A stretch of DNA of 64,000 nt, from NCBI RefSeq assembly GCF_963665245.1, contig NZ_OY762267.1, forward strand, positions 248,001 through 312,000, in the 5' to 3' direction. Within the stretch, counting starts at the first letter, position 1, and the number at the start of each line of letters is the position of its first letter. A model generated the notes under the pieces. The model was given only the letters and a program-made list of their open reading frames with translations, searched no databases and had not been told where the DNA came from. The position numbers and the translations under genes were made by a program. The stretch comes from an uncultured Paludibaculum sp. (GTDB lineage Bacteria > Acidobacteriota > Terriglobia > Bryobacterales > Bryobacteraceae). This document shows, piece by piece, positions 1 to 6,916 of the stretch.

Positions 1-3
1 GCA

Positions 4-234
4 CTAGCTAATGTCTTCTGATATTCCGGCGATGTTGGCGTATGGGAGAACAGCAACAATCTCTCCCTTTTCGTCCAATACGTAAACAGTCTCCTTGTTC
101 GCAACGAGTTTAGCCCCTTTAACGAAGAACGGCCCGTTGTAGTTTGCAGGAGTGACTCTGTAAGTCTTCATAGCTGGCGCGAGTATATCAGAGATCTGTC
201 TCAATGAATCTGGACTATGGTGTCCGTCGTACAA
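4..234 (-). CDS. Small hypothetical protein
   Basis: Encodes up to 76 residues that I do not recognise. An internal ATG at 171 would give a 55-residue product beginning MKTYRVTP, and a TATACT-like -10 element lies just upstream of that ATG, so the shorter form, possibly with a very short leader, is at least as likely. The C-terminal half (AKLVANKETVYVLDEKGEIV) reads like a small beta-strand protein. There is no signal peptide or membrane segment. It is divergent from the phage-like genes that start at 367 and may be a cargo or control gene of the same element. Confidence 0.4.
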   Translation of the reverse strand: MYDGHHSPDSLRQISDILAPAMKTYRVTPANYNGPFFVKGAKLVANKETVYVLDEKGEIVAVLPYANIAGISEDIS

Positions 235-366
235 GTGGAAGCGCGCAAGTACGGAGAGCCTCAGAAATGTTTCAAGGGGGCTTGACCTTTTGAAGCGATG
301 GGAGTAGATTCAAATCGTAAGCCATCGCAGACATCTGCGGTTCCCCATGGGGTGGAAGGAACTCCC

Positions 367-648
367 ATGTCCAAATCTTCAGTCAAAATTATCAACCCCG
401 TGCCAGGCAAGGCGAACTATGCCTCCGCATCGCGCGCCAGAAGGTTCGTGGCGAGTGGTATTGCCGAATTCGTGGCGCCGGATAAGATACGCTTCACCTG
501 TGAGGACAGGCAGAAGTTGAACGCAGCAATCTGCGCGGCGACGACCGACTGGTTGAGTGACCGATTCCCTGAAGTCAAAGCACACAACTGGCGCGGACCG
601 AAACCACAATGGCAAGGGCTCTACAGGCCCGGAATCGTGAAGTCCTAA
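367..648 (+). CDS. Hypothetical phage-associated protein
   Basis: A 93-residue basic protein of unknown function. The reading frame is open from 298, but the ATG at 367 is preceded by AAGGA at a 6-base spacing, so I chose it. The product has an N-terminal basic region (SASRARRFV) and a C-terminal RGPKPQWQG stretch. I see no recognisable domain. It ends one base before the next gene starts and is the first gene of a run that continues into portal and capsid genes, so it is probably part of the phage-like element. Confidence 0.5.
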   Translation: MSKSSVKIINPVPGKANYASASRARRFVASGIAEFVAPDKIRFTCEDRQKLNAAICAATTDWLSDRFPEVKAHNWRGPKPQWQGLYRPGIVKS

Positions 649-649
649 G

Positions 650-1261
650 ATGGCCCGCAAGAGCAAGTCAATCGCGGAGTTCTGGAGGGAGCGCACCGGA
701 ACTGAGTACATTCACACCAACCTGCGCTGGAACTGGATCGATTACCCAATGTTCGAGTTCGCGGAAGTGCTGGAGTGTACCGCCCTCCCAAAAGGAAGGA
801 TTGAAAGTTTCGTCCGCAGGGGTCTACTTGATCTTGGGGCCACTAGACCGAAAGGTGGGAAAGGCTATCGTCGGCTGTATTCAGGGCGCGAAATCCTGAA
901 GATCTGGGCAGTGGATGGACTGGTGACTGCCGGAGCATGGACTGAGTGCCTCATCGAGACATTCGGAACGAAAAGGGAATTCGACCTCATCCTAAACAGT
1001 TACCAATTCGGTGCCTACTCGCCAGTGAACCGGCCAGATCCCATCGAAATGAACACGCGCGCCGAGCGACGGTTCTACGACACCGGCAAAAGCAGCCCCT
1101 ACGAAACGGAACTGGAGCTCAATCTCGCGCGCATCCGGGGCGAGTGGCCCAAGCCGGATTGGGCGTTTCTGACATTTGATGTTGGCGAATTCATTGCAGA
1201 ATCCATGCCGCGCCTCATTCGGTTTGTCGAGAGCAAAGGCGTGGCTCTCACAGACAGGTGA
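650..1261 (+). CDS. MerR-like winged-helix DNA-binding protein, phage-associated
   Basis: A 203-residue protein. Residues about 38-90 (starting FEFAEVLECTALPKGRIESF and including RRGLL, GKGYRRLYS and EILKIWAVDGL) read as a MerR/Nu1-type winged helix: a helix-turn-helix, a basic wing with the RRLYS signature, then a helix. The C-terminal half, rich in Trp and Glu, is unrecognised. The gene lies 3 bp before the portal gene. In lambda-like phages the small terminase subunit (Nu1) has this fold and sits shortly before the portal, so a packaging role is possible. An element-encoded transcription regulator is the alternative. No large terminase gene is visible between this gene and the portal. Confidence 0.55.
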   Translation: MARKSKSIAEFWRERTGTEYIHTNLRWNWIDYPMFEFAEVLECTALPKGRIESFVRRGLLDLGATRPKGGKGYRRLYSGREILKIWAVDGLVTAGAWTECLIETFGTKREFDLILNSYQFGAYSPVNRPDPIEMNTRAERRFYDTGKSSPYETELELNLARIRGEWPKPDWAFLTFDVGEFIAESMPRLIRFVESKGVALTDR

Positions 1262-1264
1262 TCC

Positions 1265-2644
1265 ATGAGCATTTCTAACTTCATCAACCGCCTGCTTGGG
1301 CGGGCGCCCGAGGTGCGTTCAGCCGCACTCTGGGACGCTGCCGGCGGCGGAAATCGTCTCGCAAACTGGCGGGCGTTCCCAAAGGCGCCGAACGCCTGGC
1401 TGGACAACCCGATCACCGTTCGGGCGCGATCGGAGGGTGAGTTCCGAAACAACCCCTGGGCGCGTCGTGTCGTGGATTCTACGCTGGCTGCCGTCGTTGG
1501 ATCGACCGGCCTGAACCCTCAATTCAAAGACCGCAACGCCGCGGCACTCTGGACGGATTGGGCCGATCACTGCGACGCAGCCGCCCGCCTGGATTGGGTT
1601 CAGACGCAGAGCCTCATCCTTCAGACGGTGATGGTCTCCGGTGAGTGCTTCGTCCAATTCGTCATCAACCCAGACGCGGCGGTCCCGCTCTCTTTGCAGG
1701 TGCTGGGGCCGGAGTTCCTGGACACCTCCCGCGTCGACGGGAACACCTTCGCAGGCATCCGCTACGATGGGACGGAGCGCGTGGGCTACTGGCTGTTCGA
1801 GCGTCATCCCGCACTGGCTCCCGCAACAATTCAGAGTGTTTTTGTTCCGGCAACCGAATGCGTCCACGTCTTCCGGCCCATCGCATCGGGAGCAGAACGG
1901 GGCATCCCCTGGCTTGCGCCCGTCCTGCTCGCCCTTCGTGAACTCCAGGAGTACAGTGAGGCCGCGCTGGTCCGTGCGAAGGTGGCATCGCTCTACTCGG
2001 GCTTCGTCCAGACGGCGGACGGGTCCAATCCATTGAACGGAACGAACAGCGTACCGACGCTGGAGCCCGGCTCAATGGTGCGCCTCCAGCCTGGAGAAAT
2101 CGTGGAATTCAGCGAACCGCCCGACGTTGGACCGACTTTCGACCCGTTCATCCGCGCGCAACTCCGCAAGATCGCGGCGGGTTCAAACGTACCCTATGAG
2201 ATCCTCTCCGGCGACCTGAGCGCCGTCACCTTTGCAAGCGGGCGCCACGGGCTTCTGGAATGGCGCCGTCATATCGAGGCGGTTCAGTATGCGCTTTTGG
2301 TTCCGCAGCTCTGCGCGCCCGTGCTCTCGCGGTGGATGCGCATGGCTGTTTCGCTGGGGGCACTGCCCACACGTGCGAAGGCCCGTTGGATCGGTCCCCA
2401 GATCGCCCTCCTGGATGAGAAGGCGGAGACGGCCGCAACGATCATGAAGATCCGCGCCGGCCTTACCAGCCGGGCGGAATCTGTTTCGGCGAACGGTTGG
2501 AGCATCGACGAAATTGACGCGGAAATCGCGGCCGACAACGCCCGCGCGGATCGTCTCGGACTGGTGCTCGACAGCGACCCGAGGAAGACCACGACGCAGG
2601 GGCAGGAGCAAGCCTCCGCCAATGAACCTCAAACAACAAATTGA
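1265..2644 (+). CDS. Phage portal protein, lambda gpB family
   Basis: A 459-residue portal protein. Portals form the dodecameric ring at one capsid vertex through which DNA is packaged. The body matches the lambda-type family: NPWARRVVDS near residue 60, SGECFVQF near 125, VHVFRP near 200, and LSAVTFASGRHGLLEW near 320, the conserved segment of this family. The C-terminal 50 residues are acidic and low in complexity (ADNARADRLGLVL). It is a little shorter than lambda gpB (533 aa). It starts at ATG 1265, right after the winged-helix gene, and overlaps the next gene by 23 bases, consistent with a compact head-gene operon. Confidence 0.9.
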   Translation: MSISNFINRLLGRAPEVRSAALWDAAGGGNRLANWRAFPKAPNAWLDNPITVRARSEGEFRNNPWARRVVDSTLAAVVGSTGLNPQFKDRNAAALWTDWADHCDAAARLDWVQTQSLILQTVMVSGECFVQFVINPDAAVPLSLQVLGPEFLDTSRVDGNTFAGIRYDGTERVGYWLFERHPALAPATIQSVFVPATECVHVFRPIASGAERGIPWLAPVLLALRELQEYSEAALVRAKVASLYSGFVQTADGSNPLNGTNSVPTLEPGSMVRLQPGEIVEFSEPPDVGPTFDPFIRAQLRKIAAGSNVPYEILSGDLSAVTFASGRHGLLEWRRHIEAVQYALLVPQLCAPVLSRWMRMAVSLGALPTRAKARWIGPQIALLDEKAETAATIMKIRAGLTSRAESVSANGWSIDEIDAEIAADNARADRLGLVLDSDPRKTTTQGQEQASANEPQTTN

Positions 2645-2870
2645 GGCCGTAGTTGGACGGGAGGTCTGGCTCGGATATGAGGACGAGTTGTTCCGCCTCG
2701 CGGATGACAACCGGAAAGAAGCCGAGCGCCTATTCCGCCAGAACTCGCGCCTGGTCAACATCCGAGCCGTCCTGCGAGGCGAAGACGTTCCACAAGGAGT
2801 ATTGCTCTTAGTGGTGAAGGACTGCCGGGACGGATTCCTGGTGCAACTTTACGAGGGACTTTGCAAATGA
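2622..2870 (+). CDS. Small hypothetical protein in phage head operon
   Basis: An 82-residue protein starting MNLKQQIEAVVGREVWLGYE. I do not recognise it. It looks soluble and alpha/beta, with an amphipathic N-terminal helix and a middle region rich in Arg and Asn. The start lies inside the end of the portal gene (23-base overlap). The stop codon overlaps the ATG of the protease-capsid gene as ATGA, which points to translational coupling and a shared role in head assembly. The frame is open further upstream, but that part is only an out-of-frame reading of the portal gene. Confidence 0.6.
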   Translation: MNLKQQIEAVVGREVWLGYEDELFRLADDNRKEAERLFRQNSRLVNIRAVLRGEDVPQGVLLLVVKDCRDGFLVQLYEGLCK

Positions 2871-4615
2871 ATGACAATCTTCTGACCCGGGCGGCCACCT
2901 TTGAGCCATCCACATTTGACGCTGAACGGAATAGCGTGCAGGTGGTGTTCTCCACCGGCGCCGACGTGCAGCGAAACGACTTCGAAGGGCCGTTCATCGA
3001 GCGCCTTGCTATGACGCCAGAGGCGGTCAACCTGACCGAACTTATCGGCGCGCCCGTCCTGAACGCACACAATCGATTCGACGTTCGCGACGTGCTGGGC
3101 GTGGTGGAAGAGGCCTCCGTCGATGGGGCCCGCGGCGTGGCCCGTATCCGATTCGGGCAGCGGCCCGACGTGCAAGGCATCGCGACCGACGTGAAGGGCG
3201 GAATCATCCGTTCCGTGTCCGCCGGCTACTCCGTTCAGGAGTGGCGGACGGAGAAGCGGCCCGATGGCACCCGTTTGAAAACGGCCGTCCGCTGGACGCC
3301 GAAGGAAATCAGTTTCACTCCGCTTGCGGCGGACCCGCAGGCCAAAACCCGTTCGATGGGAGATCACATGGAACCGCAGGTTCAAGACAAAATCCGATCC
3401 ATCGCTGAGGCCGTGGGCGTTGCCGTAACCTTCGCCGACGACCTGATTCAGCGCAACCTCAACCTCAATGACGCCCGCACGGCGATCATCCAGGAAGCCG
3501 CCCGCACAGCCCCGAAGATCACCAACCATGCGCCGGCGCAGGTGACCCGAGAGACGGCACCCGAGGACATGACGCGGGCCGCGGGCGAGGCGCTGTATCA
3601 GCGGCTCAACCCTGCCCACCGGCTCAGCGAACAAGCCCGGCCCTTCGCCGGCCGGCGCATCGCGGACCTGTACCGCGAGGTGCTTCGCCAGCGGGGCCAT
3701 AGCGCCCTGGGCAGCGACGCCGAAATCGTCACCCGCGCGATGCACACGATTTCCGACTTCTCCAGCGGAATCTTCAGCGAGCTCTTCAACAAGTCCCTAT
3801 TCATGATCACGCAGAATCCGGCAGCCATCACGCAGGTTTTCAAGCGGGCGACGGTGGACGACTTCCGCGACCGGCATGTCTTCGAGATCAGTGACGGCCC
3901 GGCGCTCGTCAAGGTGAACGAAACCGGCGAAGTGAAGTCGGGCACGATCACCGACAAGAAACTGAGTTCGTACCACATCGACAGCTACGCCCGGCTGTTC
4001 TCGTTGAGCTTTCAGGCTCAGGTCAACGACGACATGGGCGCGCTGGCTGACCTGTCCGCCAAGATGACGCGCGGCGCCCGGCAGTGGTTCACCAGCCTGC
4101 TGGTCGATGCGATCATCGCGAACCCCAAGCTCGCCGATAACAAGGCTGTCTTTCATGCGGATCACGGCAACCTGGCCGCCGCGGGCGCGGTTCCCGGTGA
4201 AACGACTTTGGCCGCGGCGAAGCTGGCCATGCGGACGCAGGTGGATGCCAGCGGCAACCCCATTGATGCGCCGCCCAAGTTCATTGTGATTCCGGCCGCG
4301 CTCGAAACCACCGTCGACAAACTCATCGCCACGCTCTACCCGCAGGCACCCGCCGACGCGATCGTGAGCGCTCGCGGTCTGATTTCCGTCCCCGAACCCC
4401 GTCTGGATCTGAAAGGCGCATCCGGGGCCTGGTATCTGTTCGCCGATCCGAGCATGGCGCCCGTGTTCGAGTATGCGGAGCTCTCCGGCTATGAAGGCCC
4501 CCAGGTCGAGGTGAAACAGGGCTGGGAGACGCTGGGCACTGAGATCCGTGTGGTGTGGCACGTGGGCGCCGGCGCGATCGACAGCCGTGGCGCCTGGAAG
4601 AATCCGGGGGCATAA
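2867..4615 (+). CDS. Fused prohead protease and major capsid protein
   Basis: A 582-residue polyprotein with two parts. Residues about 20-165 read as an HK97/S78-type prohead protease: His69 in VLNAHNRFDV and a Ser in the IIRSVSAGYS segment (residue 116 or 118) are the likely catalytic residues, and the ISFTPLAADP segment is typical of the family's end. Residues about 165-240 are helical and could act as a scaffold. Residues about 285-582 resemble Mu gpT-type major head subunits (SSYHIDSYARLFSLSFQAQV, NDDMGAL, ADHGNL). The ATG at 2867 overlaps the upstream stop, so I preferred it to a TTG six bases earlier. Self-cleavage would release the capsid subunit. The fusion is known in some phages and gives one transcript-level ratio of protease to coat. 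Confidence 0.85.
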   Translation: MNDNLLTRAATFEPSTFDAERNSVQVVFSTGADVQRNDFEGPFIERLAMTPEAVNLTELIGAPVLNAHNRFDVRDVLGVVEEASVDGARGVARIRFGQRPDVQGIATDVKGGIIRSVSAGYSVQEWRTEKRPDGTRLKTAVRWTPKEISFTPLAADPQAKTRSMGDHMEPQVQDKIRSIAEAVGVAVTFADDLIQRNLNLNDARTAIIQEAARTAPKITNHAPAQVTRETAPEDMTRAAGEALYQRLNPAHRLSEQARPFAGRRIADLYREVLRQRGHSALGSDAEIVTRAMHTISDFSSGIFSELFNKSLFMITQNPAAITQVFKRATVDDFRDRHVFEISDGPALVKVNETGEVKSGTITDKKLSSYHIDSYARLFSLSFQAQVNDDMGALADLSAKMTRGARQWFTSLLVDAIIANPKLADNKAVFHADHGNLAAAGAVPGETTLAAAKLAMRTQVDASGNPIDAPPKFIVIPAALETTVDKLIATLYPQAPADAIVSARGLISVPEPRLDLKGASGAWYLFADPSMAPVFEYAELSGYEGPQVEVKQGWETLGTEIRVVWHVGAGAIDSRGAWKNPGA

Positions 4616-4617
4616 CC

Positions 4618-4833
4618 ATGGCCCTGACGCTGGAACAGTTGCAGGCGCAACGAGACAAGCTCGTTTCGGACATGGGCAAGACGTTCAGCGAAATCTCTAG
4701 TGATAGTGATCGCCTGGTGCGGCGGTCACAGGCCGACCTGGAGGATGCGCTGAAGCGAACGGACGCGGAGATTGCAAGGCTGCAGTCTTCGCCGTCCAGG
4801 CAGTTCACCGTACAAACATCGAGGGGAATCTGA
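4618..4833 (+). CDS. gpW-like head-tail joining protein
   Basis: A 71-residue protein starting MALTLEQLQAQRDKLVSDMG. Two predicted helices flank a short polar middle, and a second helix (ADLEDALKRTDAEIARL) is followed by a flexible tail. This size and pattern match lambda gpW (68 aa), which plugs the portal after packaging and lets tails attach. The start is 2 bases after the capsid gene stop. A gpW-like gene after the capsid, rather than before the portal as in lambda, is a different order. The short length makes the family call tentative, but the gene is clearly part of the head operon. Confidence 0.6.
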   Translation: MALTLEQLQAQRDKLVSDMGKTFSEISSDSDRLVRRSQADLEDALKRTDAEIARLQSSPSRQFTVQTSRGI

Positions 4834-4834
4834 A

Positions 4835-5188
4835 ATGCGAAACTTCATTCAACCGGGCGAGACATTGACAGTTGTGGCGCCCGCGGACGTTACCAGCGGC
4901 GCGCTGGTTGTTGTCGGCTCAATCATCGGCGTGGCTGCTTTCGACGCGGCTTCCGGAGCAGATCTGGAGATCGCGACCGAGGGTGTGTTCGCGCTGCCCA
5001 AGGCCACCACCGACGTTGTGACGCAGGGCGTCAAGTTGTATTGGGACAGCGTGGCCTCCAAACTCACCGTGACGCCCGGCACGAACAGCAAACCCCTTGT
5101 TGGATTAGCTGCGTCGGGTGCCGGCAACGGCGCCACCACAGTCAATTGTCGGCTGATGCTGACCGGGCAGACCGGGCCGTCGGCCTAA
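4835..5188 (+). CDS. DUF2190 family phage capsid-associated protein
   Basis: A 117-residue small beta-rich protein starting MRNFIQPGETLTVVAPADVT. The pattern of a binding-loop start, SGALVVVGSIIGVA, EGVFALPKA, GVKLYWDS and SKLTVT matches the DUF2190 family. That family sits next to major capsid genes and is thought to be a capsid decoration or accessory protein. The ATG at 4835 is one base after the previous stop. It is the last of the head genes. A hairpin follows at 5201-5221. Confidence 0.75.
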   Translation: MRNFIQPGETLTVVAPADVTSGALVVVGSIIGVAAFDAASGADLEIATEGVFALPKATTDVVTQGVKLYWDSVASKLTVTPGTNSKPLVGLAASGAGNGATTVNCRLMLTGQTGPSA

Positions 5189-5200
5189 TCCGAGTGTGGG

Positions 5201-5221
5201 GCCGGGTCTGGTAAACCCGGC
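5201..5221 (+). terminator. Candidate terminator after the head-gene operon
   Basis: A perfect 7-bp stem (GCCGGGT/ACCCGGC) with a 7-base loop starts 12 bases after the DUF2190 stop. A short T-rich run (GGTTTTCC) lies about 15 bases downstream rather than directly after the stem, so termination may be weak. It separates the head genes from the integration genes. Confidence 0.4.
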
Positions 5222-5347
5222 GGGCCGCCTCCCCGTTGGTTTTCCTCCTTCTCCAGCGACACGGCGGCACGGGTTCATTCTCCTTTTCGGTGGCCGCAAA
5301 ACGTAGCTTGCACTGCGCAGTTATGGCCGCTTCCTTTTCGAGGTCTC

Positions 5348-5584
5348 ATGATTCAAACTCGACATCGCAAGCCCCTTCCGCCCGCATCCGAACGGCGCTG
5401 GCGGACCGTCGACGAAGTGGCCGCCCTCTTGGGCTGCAGCAGGTCCACCGTGCAGCGCTTCACCTCCGGGCTGGTGCCGGGCGTCCCGCGCCTGCCCAGC
5501 GTCCCACGGGGCACCCGCGCGCGAATCTGGCATGTTGACGCAGTGGAGGCGTGGCTCTCCCAGGTGCAATCGAAACCGGAATGA
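5348..5584 (+). CDS. Excisionase-like helix-turn-helix protein
   Basis: A 78-residue protein. Residues about 17-60 (RWRTVDEVAALLGCSRSTVQ and the RIWHVDAVEAWL segment) form an AlpA/excisionase-type HTH of the HTH_17 class, with the DEVAALLGCSRSTV recognition helix and the later wing/helix. Such proteins direct excision or control element genes. Its stop overlaps an ATG of the integrase frame (ATGA at 5581-5584). The 160-bp region upstream contains the repeated motif TCCTTTTCG (5280 and 5332) and the palindrome CTGCGCAG, which may be binding sites. Confidence 0.7.
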   Translation: MIQTRHRKPLPPASERRWRTVDEVAALLGCSRSTVQRFTSGLVPGVPRLPSVPRGTRARIWHVDAVEAWLSQVQSKPE

Positions 5585-5637
5585 TACCCTTGGCTTCAAG
5601 TCAGAATCTCCGCACGGAGGCGCCCAGGAGCGTCTTC

Positions 5638-6762
5638 ATGAGGAAGCAACGAACAAGGAGGTACCAGGGTGGATCTCTGGTCAAAGCCAATGGCAATTGG
5701 GTGGGGAAGTGGTATTACGCCCCAGGAAAGTCGACGTCAAAGGTGCTGGGGCGAGTGTCGGAAATGACGGTCTCCGATGCGCGCCGGGCACTGGCGGAGA
5801 TCGTCCGACCGCTCAACCAGAGCGCGGTCTACTCGCGCCAGTACGTCAACTTTCAGCGGTTTGTGGAAGACGTCTATCTGCCCACAAAACAGGAAAGTGG
5901 AGACTGGCGGCGTCAGACGGCAAAGACTGCGGAGTACGAGATCCGCAACTACATCCTGCCCGATCTGGGCACGATCCCCATGGGCGAGCTTGAACCCGCC
6001 CACTTGCGCCGGCTCCTGAAGACCAGGGCCGAGGCAGGGCTCACACAGCACCCTTTGAAACACATCAAAGGTCAACTGGCCGAAATCTGCCGCATGGCCG
6101 TGGCCGAGGGCTACCTTCGAGGCAATGTCGCCGAAGGGCTCAAGGTACCCAAAGGGCTGGTGCAACAGGCGCCTCCGCCGGCAGTGATCTCGCTGGAGCA
6201 ATATTTCCAGGCGTGGCAACTCCTGACCGAGCGGGAGCGCCTGCCCTTCGATCTGGTTCTTTTCGCCGGCATGAGGGAGTCTGAAGTGTTCGGCCTCTGG
6301 TGCGGCGATGTCGGAGAACGCGGCATCCTGGTCCAGCGCTCCTGGTACAAAGGGAACTACGGGCCGCCGAAGAACAACAAGCCGCGCCTCGTCGGGCCAC
6401 CGCCCGAATTACTGGCCAGGCTGAAGACGTGGATCGCCCAGCTACCCGCACAGGAGCCTGAGGCCCCTGTCTTCCCTTCCCTCTCGCTGGTGACGCCACT
6501 GGCCGGCGAGAACTTCATGAAATACTACGTCCGCCCGAAGCTGAAGAAGGCGGGCCTGGTGGTGAACTTCGCCATGCTGCGGAGGGCCCACTCATCGGAG
6601 CATCAAAGGATCGGCTCTGACCACAAGGTGATAGCCGATCAGCAGGGCCACGGCATGAAGGTCCATCTGGACGCATACGTTCAGACGGACGTGGGCGCCA
6701 AGTCCGTTGAGGCCGAAAAGTTGTATGCTGAATTCCGAGAGGTACAGCGGAAACAAGGTTAA
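5638..6762 (+). CDS. Tyrosine-family site-specific integrase
   Basis: A 374-residue tyrosine recombinase that would insert and excise the element. Residues about 4-30 (RRYQGGSLVKANGNWVGKWY) form the arm-type DNA-binding domain. Residues about 60-155 are the core-binding domain. The catalytic domain has Arg in FAGMRESEVFG, the second Arg in AMLRRAHSSEH, His in DQQGHGMKVH and the nucleophile Tyr in LDAYVQTD. The usual first His of the HxxR motif appears to be replaced, as in several related integrases. I chose ATG 5638 because AGGAG lies 7 bases upstream; ATG 5581 overlaps the HTH stop and GTG 5551 is also possible. The gene lies 45 bp from the 3' end of tRNA-Gly. Confidence 0.9.
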   Translation: MRKQRTRRYQGGSLVKANGNWVGKWYYAPGKSTSKVLGRVSEMTVSDARRALAEIVRPLNQSAVYSRQYVNFQRFVEDVYLPTKQESGDWRRQTAKTAEYEIRNYILPDLGTIPMGELEPAHLRRLLKTRAEAGLTQHPLKHIKGQLAEICRMAVAEGYLRGNVAEGLKVPKGLVQQAPPPAVISLEQYFQAWQLLTERERLPFDLVLFAGMRESEVFGLWCGDVGERGILVQRSWYKGNYGPPKNNKPRLVGPPPELLARLKTWIAQLPAQEPEAPVFPSLSLVTPLAGENFMKYYVRPKLKKAGLVVNFAMLRRAHSSEHQRIGSDHKVIADQQGHGMKVHLDAYVQTDVGAKSVEAEKLYAEFREVQRKQG

Positions 6763-6778
6763 TCGAGGTTGCTCGATT
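6761..6778 (+). terminator. Candidate hairpin at integrase end
   Basis: A perfect 7-bp stem (AATCGAG/CTCGATT) with the 4-base loop GTTG overlaps the integrase stop codon. Only TTT follows, so it is a weak terminator candidate, or a structure linked to the attachment region between the integrase and tRNA-Gly. Confidence 0.3.
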
Positions 6779-6807
6779 TGGCTGGTGTCTCTAAGTTGTT
6801 GATTTGA

Positions 6808-6834
6808 TGGAGCGGGAGACGAGACTCGAACTCG
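6808..6834. other. Probable attachment site region (tRNA 3' end)
   Basis: The 3' end of the minus-strand tRNA-Gly faces the integrase, the standard geometry for elements that integrate into the 3' part of a tRNA gene and rebuild it. The element would extend to lower coordinates. A second copy of this sequence was looked for in positions 1-6800 and not found, so the other attachment site should lie left of the window. Confidence 0.35.
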
Positions 6835-6882
6835 CAACCAACAGCTTGGAAGGCTGTGACTCTACCCTTGAGTTACTCCCGC
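6808..6882 (-). tRNA. tRNA-Gly (anticodon TCC)
   Basis: On the minus strand a full cloverleaf folds: a 7-bp acceptor stem (GCGGGAG/CTCCCGC), a 4-bp D stem (ACTC/GAGT), an anticodon stem ACAGC/GCTGT with the loop CTTCCAA giving anticodon TCC, and a T arm with the loop TTCGAGT. The discriminator base is T and the CCA end is encoded. It reads GGA codons. It is flanked by the integrase on one side and by a sugar transferase gene on the other, and serves as the likely integration target. Confidence 0.95.
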
Positions 6883-6916
6883 TCAGAGGAGTGTTGACTG
6901 ATCCATTACCATTCTA

